A stretch of DNA of 64,000 nucleotides from positions 1,240,001 through 1,304,000 of the forward strand of contig NZ_CP194857.1 in assembly GCF_051020515.1 (NCBI RefSeq), given 5' to 3'. The translations under genes were made by a program, and so were the position numbers. Below, one piece after another: positions 34,994 to 43,839 of the stretch. The notes under the pieces were generated by a model that saw only the letters and a list, made by a program, of their open reading frames with translations, had not been told where the DNA came from and ran no database searches. Position 1 is the first letter of the stretch. The number at the start of each line of letters is the position of its first letter. The stretch is from CALKWS01 sp051020515. GTDB lineage: Bacteria; Actinomycetota; Actinomycetes; Actinomycetales; Beutenbergiaceae.

Positions 34994-36008
34994 ATGGCAC
35001 AACCGGTTTCCGCCCCGCCGGCCCGCCCAGGTTCTGCACCTGGCGGGCCCGGCGGGGCCTCCCGCACCCGGAAGGGCCGGTCCGCACCGCAGCGCAGGCC
35101 ACGGTCCTCGTGGCGCAAGCGCGCTGAGATCGCCTTCTTCAGCGCCCCGGCCCTGGCCCTGGTGGCCGTCTTCATCGCCTTCCCGGTGGCCCAGGCGGTG
35201 CGGTACTCCTTCTACCGGTGGAACGGCCTGGGACCGCTGGAGAACTGGATCGGGCTGGAGAACTACGCGCGGGGCGCTGAGTCACAGCGTGTTCACCGAC
35301 GCGGTGGTCAACAACCTGACCATCGTGGTGTTGTCGGTGCTGATCCAGTTGCCCCTGGGCCTGGGGATCGCGCTGCTGCTGAACCGGCAGATGTGGGGCC
35401 AGTCGCTCCTCCGGGTGATCATCTTCATCCCCTACGTGCTCGCCGAGGTCGTGGCCGGGGTGGTCTGGTTCCTGCTGCTGCAGCCCCGCGGCATGGTCAA
35501 CGACCTGCTGGAGACGGTCGGCCTGGGTGAGTGGACCCAGTTGTGGCTGGCGGACACCGAGATCGCGCTGTGGACCGTGATGGGGGTGCTCACCTGGAAG
35601 TACCTCGGCCTGGCGGTGATCCTGATGCTAGCCGGCCTGCAGGGCGTGCCCCCCGAGTTGTACGAGGCCGCCCAGATCGACGGCGCCTCCTGGTGGAAGG
35701 TGCAGTTCAAGATCACCATCCCGCTGCTCGGTCCCACCATCCGCACCTGGGCCTTCCTGTCCATGATCGGGTCCCTGCAACTGTTCGACATGGTATGGAT
35801 CCTCACCGGCGGCGGGCCGGCGAACGCCACCGTCACCATGGCGGTGTACCTGATCGACCAGGGCACCAACCGCAGCCTGTACGGCTACGCCTCGGCGGTG
35901 GCGGTGCTGCTGTTCGCGATCTCCCTGACCCTGGCCGCGTTGTACCAGGTGTTCGTCCTGCGCCGCGACACCACTGACGCACCGAAGCCGAGAAGGAAGA
36001 AGCGATGA
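34994..36008 (+). CDS. ABC sugar importer permease 1 (MalF type), frameshifted
   Basis: About 337 residues, starting 6 bases after the binding-protein stop. Basic Pro-rich N-tail, first helix AEIAFFSAPALALVAVFIAF, then ENYARG where the frame breaks at about 35275; with GGG instead of GGGG the text reads ENYARALSHSVFTDAVVNNL. The EAA loop that contacts the ATPase is intact: YEAAQIDGASWWKVQFKITI. Six membrane segments. Its TGA overlaps the ATG of permease 2 (ATGA). No ATPase gene is linked, so a shared MsiK-type ATPase elsewhere is expected. Confidence 0.88.
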
Positions 36009-36904
36009 GCGCGCCCGTGGTCCCGTCCGAGAAGCCGGCCGTCCTGGACGAGCCGGCCACCCGTCGTCGTCGACGGAGCTCCAACGCCTTCGCCGGCGGC
36101 AACCCGATCGTGTACGCCATCGCGCTGGTGGTGGTGGCCATGACCGTGGGCCCGGTCCTCTACGCCGCGCTCGGGGGCTTCCGCACCAACGCGCAACTCG
36201 CGATGAACCCGGTGGGCATGCCGGACCCGTGGGTGTTCACCAACTACATCGACGTGATCACCTCCGGTACCTTCTGGCGGCTGGCGATGAACTCCACCGT
36301 GATCGCACTGGTGACCACGGTGGTGGTGTGCGTGGCCGGAGTGATGGCCGCCTACCCACTGGCGCGGTACACCTTCGCCGGCCGGGAGATCCTCTTCCTG
36401 ATCTTCACCCTCGGCCTGCTGTTCCCGTTGACGGTGGCGATCATCCCGCTGTTCCTGATGATCCGGGACATGGGACTGACCAACTCCGTCCTCGGGGTGG
36501 CGCTGCCCCAAGCGGCCTTCGCGCTGCCGATGACGGTGGTCATCCTGCGCCCGTTCCTACGTGCCCTGCCGGTGGAACTCGAGGAGGCCGCGCTGATCGA
36601 CGGTGCCTCCCGGATCGGGTTCTTCTGGCGGATCCTGCTGCCGCTGTCCGGCCCCGGTCTGGTCACCGTGGGAGTGCTGGCGTTCGTGGCCTCCTGGAAC
36701 GCCTACTTGCTACCGCTGCTGATCCTGTCCTCCCCCAGCGCACAGACCCTGCCGCTGGGGGTGGCGAACTTCTCCACCGAGCACGCCCAGGACACCGCCG
36801 GTGTACTCGCCTTCACCACCCTGGCGATGATCCCGGCACTGGTGTTCTTCCTGGCGATGGAGAAGCGGATCGTCTCCGGTCTGCAGGGCGCAGTGAAGGG
36901 GTGA
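36005..36904 (+). CDS. ABC sugar importer permease 2 (MalG type)
   Basis: 299 residues. After a basic N-tail, six helices beginning IVYAIALVVVAMTVGPVLYA. EAA loop: EEAALIDGASRIGFFWRILL. Starts inside the stop codon of permease 1 (ATGA overlap), so translation is coupled. Completes the membrane part of the xylo-oligosaccharide importer and is followed after 93 bp by the secreted GH10 gene. Confidence 0.92.
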   Translation: MSAPVVPSEKPAVLDEPATRRRRRSSNAFAGGNPIVYAIALVVVAMTVGPVLYAALGGFRTNAQLAMNPVGMPDPWVFTNYIDVITSGTFWRLAMNSTVIALVTTVVVCVAGVMAAYPLARYTFAGREILFLIFTLGLLFPLTVAIIPLFLMIRDMGLTNSVLGVALPQAAFALPMTVVILRPFLRALPVELEEAALIDGASRIGFFWRILLPLSGPGLVTVGVLAFVASWNAYLLPLLILSSPSAQTLPLGVANFSTEHAQDTAGVLAFTTLAMIPALVFFLAMEKRIVSGLQGAVKG

Positions 36905-36935
36905 TGCCCGTAACCCACCAGAGGGACTGACCGGC

Positions 36936-36959
36936 CACTCCGTCCACCGCCGCGGAGTG
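36936..36959 (+). terminator. Intercistronic hairpin between permease 2 and GH10
   Basis: CACTCCG (36936-36942) pairs with CGGAGTG (36953-36959) around a 10-nt loop. No T-run; it may lower or process downstream expression rather than end it. Confidence 0.45.
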
Positions 36960-36997
36960 CGCCTTGACTACACCGGCGGGTAGAAAAGGAGAGATCG

Positions 36998-38214
36998 ATG
37001 ACGATGACATCCATCAAGCGGGCCGCCGCCATCCTCGGCGCGGGACTGTGCACCGCCGCCCTGGCGGCACCGGCCGTGGCAAGCCCGCCCGGACACGCCG
37101 GGCCGCCCGGACAGGAGGGCGAACTCCCACCCGGCCTCGCCGAACAGGACACCCTGCGCTCGTGGGCCCCGGACGATCTGCGAATCGGCACCGCGGCCGC
37201 CGGAGGCGGGCATCACGGGAACCAGGACTATCCCGAGCCGTTCCCCAACGACGCCGAGTACCGGGACTTCCTGGCGGCGCAGTTCTCCTCCCTCACCCCC
37301 GAGAACCAGATGAAATGGGACGCCCTGCGGCCCGATGCCGACACCTTCGACTTCGCCGCGGCCGATGAGGTCGTCGCCTTCGCCGCCGACAACGGCCAGC
37401 ACGTGCGCGGGCACGCCCTCATGTGGCACAGCCAGAACCCGGCCTGGTTGGAGGAGGGCGACTTCACCGCGGAGGAACTGCGCGACATCCTGCGCACCCA
37501 CATCCACACCGTGGTGGACCGCTACGCCGGGCAGGTCCAGCAGTGGGACGTCGCGAACGAGATCTTCGACGACAACGCCGAACTGCGCATGCAGGACAAC
37601 ATCTGGCTGCGCGAACTGGGCCCGGAGGTCATCGCTGACGTCTTCCACTGGGCCCACGAGGCCGACCCGGACGCCCTGCTGTTCTTCAACGACTACAACG
37701 TCGAGGGCACCAACGAGAAGGCGGACGCCTATTACGACCTGATCCAGGACCTGCTCGCCGAGGGTGTGTCCCGGTGCACGGTTTCGGCATCCAGGGCCAT
37801 CTCGGCCTGATGTACGGCTTCGACGGCCGACTGCAGGAGAACCTCGAGCGCTTCGACGCCCTGGGTCTGCAGACCGCGATCACCGAGATGGACGTGCGCG
37901 GTTACGTCGACGACGAGGGTCGGTTGAGCCCGGAACTGCTGGAGCAACAGGCCGACTGGTACAGCCAGGGCTTGCAGGCCTGCCTGAACGTGACCGGCTG
38001 CACCTCCTTCACCGTGTGGGGTGTACTGGATGAGCACTCCTGGGTGCCTGCCACGTTCGAGGGTCAGGGCGGCGCCCTGCTGCTGGAGGGCGATTACGAG
38101 CGCAAGCCCGCCTTCTGCGCCGTGCAGCAGACCCTGGTGCAGACCAATCCCGGTGGTCACGCCCGGTGGAATAATCACCCGGCACTGGCCGAGTGCCGCA
38201 CCATGCTCGGCTGA
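36998..38214 (+). CDS. Secreted GH10 endo-beta-1,4-xylanase, frameshifted
   Basis: About 404 residues; AAAAGGAGAG precedes ATG 36998. A Sec signal (ILGAGLCTAALAAPAVASPP) indicates export. GH10 barrel: SLTPENQMKWDALRP, GHALMWHSQNPAWL, acid/base Glu in WDVANEIFDD and nucleophile Glu in AITEMDVRGYVDD. The frame breaks near 37770; removing one GT from GTGT gives EGVPVHGFGIQGHLGL, identical in shape to the neighbouring GH10. Two C-terminal cysteines (ACLNVTGC) may form a disulfide. It would cut xylan outside the cell for the importer upstream. Confidence 0.9.
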
Positions 38215-38228
38215 ACCACCCACCACCA

Positions 38229-38263
38229 GTGCCCCGAGCCGGTTCGCACGCGGCCCGGGGCAC
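38229..38263 (+). terminator. Hairpin between the two GH10 genes
   Basis: GTGCCCCG (38229-38236) pairs with CGGGGCAC (38256-38263), 15 bases after the stop of the secreted xylanase. It may be a terminator or mRNA-stabilising hairpin. Confidence 0.5.
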
Positions 38264-38298
38264 CGGCATGAACAACGCCGCACGGAAGGTAACCACGA

Positions 38299-39345
38299 AT
38301 GAACATCCCCACCGGCTCACCCGCCGGGCACCAGCGCGCCGACGAGCAGAGCCAGGGTGGGCTGCGCGCCCATGCGCCCGACCGGCTCCGGATCGGCGCC
38401 GCGGTGGCCGGGTACGGCCGCACCGCCACGACGATGCCGCTGCTCACCGACGCCCGGTACCGGCAGGTGCTGGCCGCCGAGTTCTCCTCGCTGACCCCGG
38501 AGAACCAGACGAAGTGGGAGTGGCTCCAACCCGCGCCCGGCGAGTTCGACTTCGCCGCGGCCGACGCGATCGTCGACTTCGCCGCCGAGCACGGCCAGCA
38601 CGTGCGCGGACACACGCTGCTGTGGCACAACCAGAACCCGGGTTGGATCACCGGCGGGGACCACAGCCCGGAGGAGTTGCGGCGGCTCCTGCGCACGCAC
38701 ATCCAGACCGTGGTGGGTCGTTATGCCGGTCGCATCCAGCACTGGGACGTGGTCAACGAGATCCTCGACGACGACGGCCGGTTGCGTACCGAGCAGAACC
38801 CGTGGCTGGGCGCACTCGGGCCGGACATCATCGCCGAGGCGTTCACCTGGGCCCACGAGGCGGACCCGGACGCGTTGCTGTTCGGCAACGACTTCGACGT
38901 CGAACGTCACGGCGCGAAGTCCGACGCCTGGTACGCGTTGCTCCGGGACCTGCGGTCACAGGGTGTGCCGGTGCACGGGTTCGGTGTGCAGGGGCACCTG
39001 GACATGTCCGCGCCCTTCCCCGAGGACCTGCCCCAGAACCTGAAACGGTTCGCCGACCTGGGCCTGCGCACCGCGATCACCGAACTCGATGTCCGCGGCC
39101 CGGTGACGGGTGAAGGCGGCCTCAGCGAGGAACACCTGGATCAGCAGGCCGACCGGTACGCCCGGATCACCCGGATCGCCCTGGATGTGCCCGGTTGTGA
39201 GTCACTCACCCCCTGGGGCGTGCTGGATGAGCAGTCCTGGGTGCCAGGCTGGTTCCCCGGCACCGGCGGCGCGCTGCTCCTGCACGGTGACTACCAGCCC
39301 AAACCCGCTTACCACGCCGTGCGCGAGGCGCTCGCTGCCGGGTGA
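38299..39345 (+). CDS. Cytoplasmic GH10 endo-beta-1,4-xylanase
   Basis: 348 residues, unbroken, ATG 38299 preceded by GGAAGG. No signal peptide, so it should act inside the cell on imported xylo-oligomers. GH10 landmarks: SLTPENQTKWEWLQP, GHTLLWHNQNPGW, acid/base Glu in WDVVNEILDD, nucleophile Glu in AITELDVRG, and TPWGVLDEQSWVPGW at the end of the barrel. It is clearly related to the secreted copy just upstream, suggesting tandem duplication with loss of export. Confidence 0.93.
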   Translation: MNIPTGSPAGHQRADEQSQGGLRAHAPDRLRIGAAVAGYGRTATTMPLLTDARYRQVLAAEFSSLTPENQTKWEWLQPAPGEFDFAAADAIVDFAAEHGQHVRGHTLLWHNQNPGWITGGDHSPEELRRLLRTHIQTVVGRYAGRIQHWDVVNEILDDDGRLRTEQNPWLGALGPDIIAEAFTWAHEADPDALLFGNDFDVERHGAKSDAWYALLRDLRSQGVPVHGFGVQGHLDMSAPFPEDLPQNLKRFADLGLRTAITELDVRGPVTGEGGLSEEHLDQQADRYARITRIALDVPGCESLTPWGVLDEQSWVPGWFPGTGGALLLHGDYQPKPAYHAVREALAAG

Positions 39346-39372
39346 GGATCGGCGGCCGGCCCAGCGATCCTC
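39344..39372 (+). terminator. Hairpin ending the xylan operon
   Basis: GAGGATCG (39344-39351) pairs perfectly with CGATCCTC (39365-39372), loop 13 nt. The left arm overlaps the GH10 stop codon. Confidence 0.55.
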
Positions 39373-39389
39373 CGCGGCGCTGCACCTGC

Positions 39390-39417
39390 TTGACCACGGT
39401 AGTTGACCAACCTAGTC
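39390..39417 (+). promoter_or_regulatory. Candidate operator of the toxin-antitoxin operon
   Basis: TTGACCA is repeated at 39390-39396 and 39403-39409, and TAGTTGACCAACCTA around the second copy is a rough palindrome. It lies 8-35 bp upstream of the antitoxin ATG, where such operons usually autoregulate. TTGACC could also be the -35 element. Confidence 0.4.
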
Positions 39418-39424
39418 TGATGGG

Positions 39425-39649
39425 ATGACCACAGTGAAGGTGCAGTACGCGAAGACGCATCTGTCTGCTCTGCTCGCCAGGGTGGAGGACGGCGAGGAGA
39501 TCGTGATCGCGCGCGGAGACACTCCGGTCGCGCGGCTGGCCCCGTTGTCCTCCGGTGCCACGCGTGATCTGGGTTTTGTCGGCTATGACGTACCGGTGGA
39601 ATTCTTAGAGGAGTTGCCAGAAAGCGAATTGGCTGCCTGGGAACATTGA
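39425..39649 (+). CDS. Phd/YefM-family antitoxin
   Basis: 74 residues. N-terminal Phd fold for DNA binding (VQYAKTHLSALLARVEDGEE, IVIARGDTPVARLAPL), then a short acidic C-terminal tail that would wrap the toxin (EFLEELPESELAAWEH). Its TGA overlaps the TTG start of the PIN-domain toxin, the usual order antitoxin-toxin with coupled translation. Confidence 0.9.
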   Translation: MTTVKVQYAKTHLSALLARVEDGEEIVIARGDTPVARLAPLSSGATRDLGFVGYDVPVEFLEELPESELAAWEH

Positions 39650-40035
39650 GATACCTCCTCGACACCCATGCACTGTTGTGGGCCCTGACCAAGCCGGCGA
39701 CATTGAGTCCGACCGCCCATGAGGTCATCGTCGATCGGGGCACTACCCTGTTGTCCTCCGCCGCCAGTGCGTGGGAAGTCGCCACGAAATCCCGCCTGGG
39801 CAGGCTTCCCCAGGCCACTGGGCTCCTGAGTGCCTGGGACCGAAACCTGCAGCGACTGGGCTGCGAGCACCTGCCCATCACTGATGAGCACGCCATGCTT
39901 GCGGGCAGCCTCGACTGGGTTCATCGCGACCCGTTCGACCGCATGCTGGCCGCACAGGCGATCAGCGAGTCGCTCGTGCTCATCACGCGCGATCCGGCAT
40001 TCGGAACACTCCGCGGCGTCCGCACGCTCTGGTAG
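39646..40035 (+). CDS. vapC: VapC-type PIN-domain ribonuclease toxin
   Basis: 129 residues. The start is TTG at 39646, inside the antitoxin stop. PIN acidic residues are in place: D in RYLLDTHALLWAL, E in SAASAWEVATKSRLGR, and D in VHRDPFDRMLAAQAI and TRDPAF. This is the YLLDTH/DPFDR subgroup commonly paired with Phd-type antitoxins. It would cleave RNA when freed of its partner. Confidence 0.92.
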   Translation: MRYLLDTHALLWALTKPATLSPTAHEVIVDRGTTLLSSAASAWEVATKSRLGRLPQATGLLSAWDRNLQRLGCEHLPITDEHAMLAGSLDWVHRDPFDRMLAAQAISESLVLITRDPAFGTLRGVRTLW

Positions 40036-40105
40036 CGGCGCACAGCCTCGGGCCGGATTCACCGCGCCGTTCCCAGCGATGGTGAGGGCGAATGTGTCGC
40101 ACGGG

Positions 40106-41950
40106 TCAGCGTCCGACGGCGTAGCCCTGCATCCGCCGGGGGTTCGCGCCCGCGTGCAGTAGACCGTCGGCGCGCCGGCCGGCGGCACTGATGAAGCCGA
40201 GCGACCAGGGTCCGGCGTCGGTGACGCGGTGCCCACGTCGGCGCAGTTCGGCTAGCACCTGCTCGCCCAGACGTGACTCCACGTGCAGCCCGGCAACCTC
40301 GGCCTGGCGCGGGTAGAAGGAGGAGGGCAGGTGCGTGGTGTGCCAACTCGGAGCATCGATCGAGGCCTGCAGGTTGTGGCCGCCGAACAGGTGAGCGATC
40401 AGGAACGGGATGGTCCACTGGTCCTGCTGGTCCCCGCCGGGGGTGCCGAAAGCCATCGGCCCGTGCTCGCGCAGCACCATTCCCGGCGACAGGGTGGTAC
40501 GCGGGCGCCGGCGTGGGGCGATACTGGCCGGGAGCCCCTGCTCCAACCAGAACATCTGCGCCCTGGTGCCCAGGGCGAAGCCGAGCCCGGGGACGACCGG
40601 GGAGGACTGCAGCCACCCGCCCGAGGGGGTTGCCGAGACCGCGTTGCCCCACCGGTCCACCACGTCGAGATGGCAGGTGTCGCCCCGACCGGCCCGTTCG
40701 GCGCCCTCGATGTCGGCGCCGGCGACCGGGCCTGCGGCGGCGGCGCCACGGTCCAGGGTGGGCTCACCCTGGCCCGGTAACCGCACCCCGGCGTCGTGCC
40801 CGGCATCAGCGGCCATCGCCGCAAGCACCGCCTGCCCCAGGTGCGGCGTGGCGCCACCGGGTGAGCCGGGCCGGAAGTCGGTACTGGCTTCGGGCCCTAC
40901 CAACCTCGCTCGCTGCGCGGCGTAGGCGGGGCTGAGCAGGTCCTGGATCGGGACCTGCACGTGGCCGGGGTCGCCGTAGTAGGCCTCCCGGTCGGCGAAG
41001 GCCAACTTGGCCACCTCGGTCACGGTGTGCACCATCTCCGCAGAGCCCAGTTCGGCCGCGCCGATGTCGAGGGCGTCCAGCATCGCCAACTGCTGCAACA
41101 TCACCGGGCCCTGGCTCCACGGGCCGGTCTTGGCAACCGTGGCACCGGCCACGTCCAGCAGCAGCGGGTCCTCCTCGGTGGCCGCCCAGGAGTCCAGGTC
41201 CGCGCCGGTGAGCAGCCCGGCGTGCAGTTCCCCGCTCCCGTCCCACTGCTTGGTGGCGGCGAAGGCTTCGATCGCCTCCGCCACGAAACCGGAGTAGAAG
41301 GCGCGCCGGGCAGCCTCGATCTGCTCCTCACGGTTGCGGGAGGCGGCTTCGGCCTCGGTGACGATGCGTTCCAGCGTGGCGGCCAGGACGGGGTTGGTGA
41401 CCAGAGTACCGGCCTGCGGGGCCGTGCCGCCGGGCAGGTAGACCTCGGCCGAGGTGGCCCAGTGCTCGGTGAACACCGGCGCCACGGCCTTGATCGCGGC
41501 GGCCGCGCCGGGCAGCACCGGGTGCCCGTGCGCGGCGTAGCCGATGGCGTAACGCAGAACCTCGCGCAGCGACTTGGTGCCGTAGGCAGCCAGGATGTGC
41601 ATCCAGGCACCGAAACTGCCGGGCACCGTGGCCGCCAGCAGGCCGGTGCCGGGCACCACGTCCAGGCCCAGGTCGGTGAAGGCGCCGGCGGTGGCCGCAG
41701 CCGGAGACACCCCCTGCCCGGAGACCACGAAGGTGCGGCCGGTGGCGCCGTCGTGCCCGATCAGGGGCATCTCCCCGCCGACCCCGTTCAGGTGCGGCTC
41801 CACCACGTGCAGCACGAACCCCGCCGCCACGGCGGCGTCGTAGGCGTTCCCGCCGTCCTCCAGCACCGCCATGCCGGTGCTGGAAGCCAGCCAGTGGGTG
41901 GAGCCGACCATGCCGAAGGTGCCGAGGAGCTCGGGGCGCGTAGTGAACAT
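40106..41950 (-). CDS. ggt: Gamma-glutamyltransferase family hydrolase
   Basis: 614 residues, unbroken. N-terminal part: GSTHWLASSTGMAVLEDGGN and GVGGEMPLIGHDGATGRTF. The self-cleavage and catalytic nucleophile is the Thr of RGDTCHLDVVDRWGNAVS, where the classical motif has TTH; the small subunit continues with TPSGGWLQSSPVVPGLGF. There is no signal peptide, so it should be cytoplasmic, unlike classical periplasmic GGT. Glutathione or gamma-glutamyl peptides are possible substrates; cephalosporin acylase-like members look alike. Divergent from the ABC exporter. Confidence 0.87.
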   Translation of the reverse strand: MFTTRPELLGTFGMVGSTHWLASSTGMAVLEDGGNAYDAAVAAGFVLHVVEPHLNGVGGEMPLIGHDGATGRTFVVSGQGVSPAAATAGAFTDLGLDVVPGTGLLAATVPGSFGAWMHILAAYGTKSLREVLRYAIGYAAHGHPVLPGAAAAIKAVAPVFTEHWATSAEVYLPGGTAPQAGTLVTNPVLAATLERIVTEAEAASRNREEQIEAARRAFYSGFVAEAIEAFAATKQWDGSGELHAGLLTGADLDSWAATEEDPLLLDVAGATVAKTGPWSQGPVMLQQLAMLDALDIGAAELGSAEMVHTVTEVAKLAFADREAYYGDPGHVQVPIQDLLSPAYAAQRARLVGPEASTDFRPGSPGGATPHLGQAVLAAMAADAGHDAGVRLPGQGEPTLDRGAAAAGPVAGADIEGAERAGRGDTCHLDVVDRWGNAVSATPSGGWLQSSPVVPGLGFALGTRAQMFWLEQGLPASIAPRRRPRTTLSPGMVLREHGPMAFGTPGGDQQDQWTIPFLIAHLFGGHNLQASIDAPSWHTTHLPSSFYPRQAEVAGLHVESRLGEQVLAELRRRGHRVTDAGPWSLGFISAAGRRADGLLHAGANPRRMQGYAVGR

Positions 41951-41982
41951 GGCCTCTAGTCTGGCCGATCCTGGCAGCGGCT

Positions 41983-41996
41983 ATGACCGATGTCAT
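41983..41996 (+). promoter_or_regulatory. Palindromic operator upstream of the ABC/two-component operon
   Basis: ATGAC CGAT GTCAT is a perfect 5-bp inverted repeat with a 4-bp spacer, 61 bp upstream of the ABC ATPase start and also upstream of ggt. It is a likely site for the LuxR-type response regulator encoded by this operon. Confidence 0.55.
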
Positions 41997-42056
41997 CGGG
42001 AGCAGGTGACAGCAGGGGCTGACCGGTGAGGGTCCAGGCCGAGCACTCTTGTCACC

Positions 42057-43077
42057 ATGCACCCCTCAACTACCCAGAACGCGGTCGTCGCCGATCACGG
42101 CACCCCCGCCGATCACGGTGCCGCCCTTGCACCGAGACCACCGGCTATCGCCGTCCGGGGCCTGCGCAAGAGCTTCCCCGGCAGGGACGGGCGCATCCAC
42201 GCCGTCGACGGGGTGGACCTGACCATCGGCCACGGCGAGATCGTGGCATTCCTCGGACCGAACGGGGCCGGCAAGACCAGCACGCTGGACATCGTGCTGG
42301 GCCTGGTCCCACCCGACGCCGGCAGTGTCGCGGTGATGGGGCTGGCCCCCCGTGAGGCGGTCCTGGCCGGAAAGGTCTCCGCGCTACTGCAGACCGGTGG
42401 CCTGCTCCGGGACCTGACGGTGGCCGAGACGGTGCGCTACGTCGCCTCCACCTTCACCGCACCCCGCCCGGTCCAGGAGGTGCTCGAGCGGGCAGGGCTG
42501 AACGAGTTGGCCAACCGGAAGGTTTCCAAGTGCTCCGGCGGAGAACAGCAACGGTTGCGGTTCGCCCTCGCGCTGCTGCCCGACCCGGAACTGCTGATCC
42601 TGGACGAGCCCACCGCGGGAATGGACGTGACGGCGCGGCGGGAGTTCTGGGACACCATGCGTACCGAGGCCCGCGCGGGGCGTTCGGTGGTCTTCGCCAC
42701 CCACTACCTGGAGGAGGCGGAGAACTTCGCCGAGCGGATCGTGATGATCTCCGGCGGGAAGATCGTTGCACGGCCCCACCAGTGAGATCCGGGAACGCAA
42801 CTCCGGGCGCACCCTGTCGGTGGACCTACCCGAACACGGCGCCCAGGACGTGCTCGACGACATCGTCGCGTTGGACGTCATCACCGATGTCCGCCGCAAC
42901 GGGCGGCGGGCCTACATGCGCGCCACCGATACCGACGCCGCCGCTCTCGCCTTGCTCAGCGAGGTGGGCGCCAGCGGACTGGAGATCGCCAGCGCCAACC
43001 TGGAGAGCGCCTTCGTGGCGCTGACCGGCACCGCGCCGGTGGAGCAGAGCGAGACCAACCATGAGGAGCACCGATGA
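42057..43077 (+). CDS. ABC exporter ATP-binding protein, frameshifted
   Basis: About 339 residues. Walker A LGPNGAGKTSTLDIVLGL, signature CSGGEQQRLRFALALL, Walker B LLILDEPTAGMD and the H-loop FATHYLEEAENFAER are present. The frame breaks near 42775, after SGGKIVA; the C-terminal part continues with GPTSEIRERNSGRTLSVDLP in the next frame. Drug/lipid exporter type (DrrA/CcmA-like). Its end overlaps the permease start (ATGA). Together with the permease, kinase and regulator it forms a stress-responsive export operon. Confidence 0.88.
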
Positions 43078-43832
43078 ACGTCACCATCCTGGGACTGGAA
43101 CTGAAGCGTCAGTTCCGCGAGTTCATGGGCATCTTCTTCATCGTGGTACTGCCGGCGTTCTTCTACCTGATCTTCGGTGCCGCGATGGAGTTCAGCGGCG
43201 ACCCGGCAGGCAACGGAAACGTCGCGATGTCGATCATGATCGCGATGGCCGCTTACGGGGCGGTGGTGGCGACCACCTCGATCGGTGGGCAGACCGCGGT
43301 GGAACGGATGCAGGGTTGGGGCCGCCAGCTCGGCCTGACGCCACTGCGTGACTCGACCTACGTGGGCACCAAGGCACTCGTCGCGGTGGTGATCGCGGCG
43401 TTGCCGATAGCCCTGATCTATAGTCTCGGCGCGCTGACCGGCGCCCAGGGTTCGGCCCGGGCGTGGGTGCTCAGCGCCATGATCGTGATCCCCGGCGCCG
43501 CCCTGTTCGCCCTGTGGGGTCTGGTGTGGGGCCTGGCGATCAGATCCGAGTCCGCCATCGCGGTGGCCAGTGGATCCACGGTGGTGCTGGCGTTCCTGGG
43601 CAACATGTTCATCCCCCTGTCCGGGGCGTTGCTGGCCATCGCCAAGTTCACCCCGCTGTACGGCTACGCCGCTTTGGCCCGCTACCCGCTCACCGAGGGG
43701 TGGCTGGCCACGATGAACGGCGACCCGGTCCACGAACCGCTGTGGGTCCCGCTGACCAACGTGATGGCTTGGACCCTCGTCCTGGGCCTGATCGCGATCA
43801 CCCTGGTGCGCCGCGGCCGCGCCCGGCAGTGA
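43074..43832 (+). CDS. ABC-2 type exporter permease
   Basis: 252 residues, six helices; starts LGLELKRQFREFMGIFFIVV. The ABC-2 signature lies around SIGGQTAVERMQGWGRQLGL, and a late helix ends in PLSGALLAIAKFTPLYGYAA. Overlaps the ATPase gene by four bases. Substrate unknown; similar pairs under DesK/DesR-like control export antimicrobials or respond to membrane stress. Confidence 0.88.
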   Translation: MNVTILGLELKRQFREFMGIFFIVVLPAFFYLIFGAAMEFSGDPAGNGNVAMSIMIAMAAYGAVVATTSIGGQTAVERMQGWGRQLGLTPLRDSTYVGTKALVAVVIAALPIALIYSLGALTGAQGSARAWVLSAMIVIPGAALFALWGLVWGLAIRSESAIAVASGSTVVLAFLGNMFIPLSGALLAIAKFTPLYGYAALARYPLTEGWLATMNGDPVHEPLWVPLTNVMAWTLVLGLIAITLVRRGRARQ

Positions 43833-43839
43833 GTGGGTC

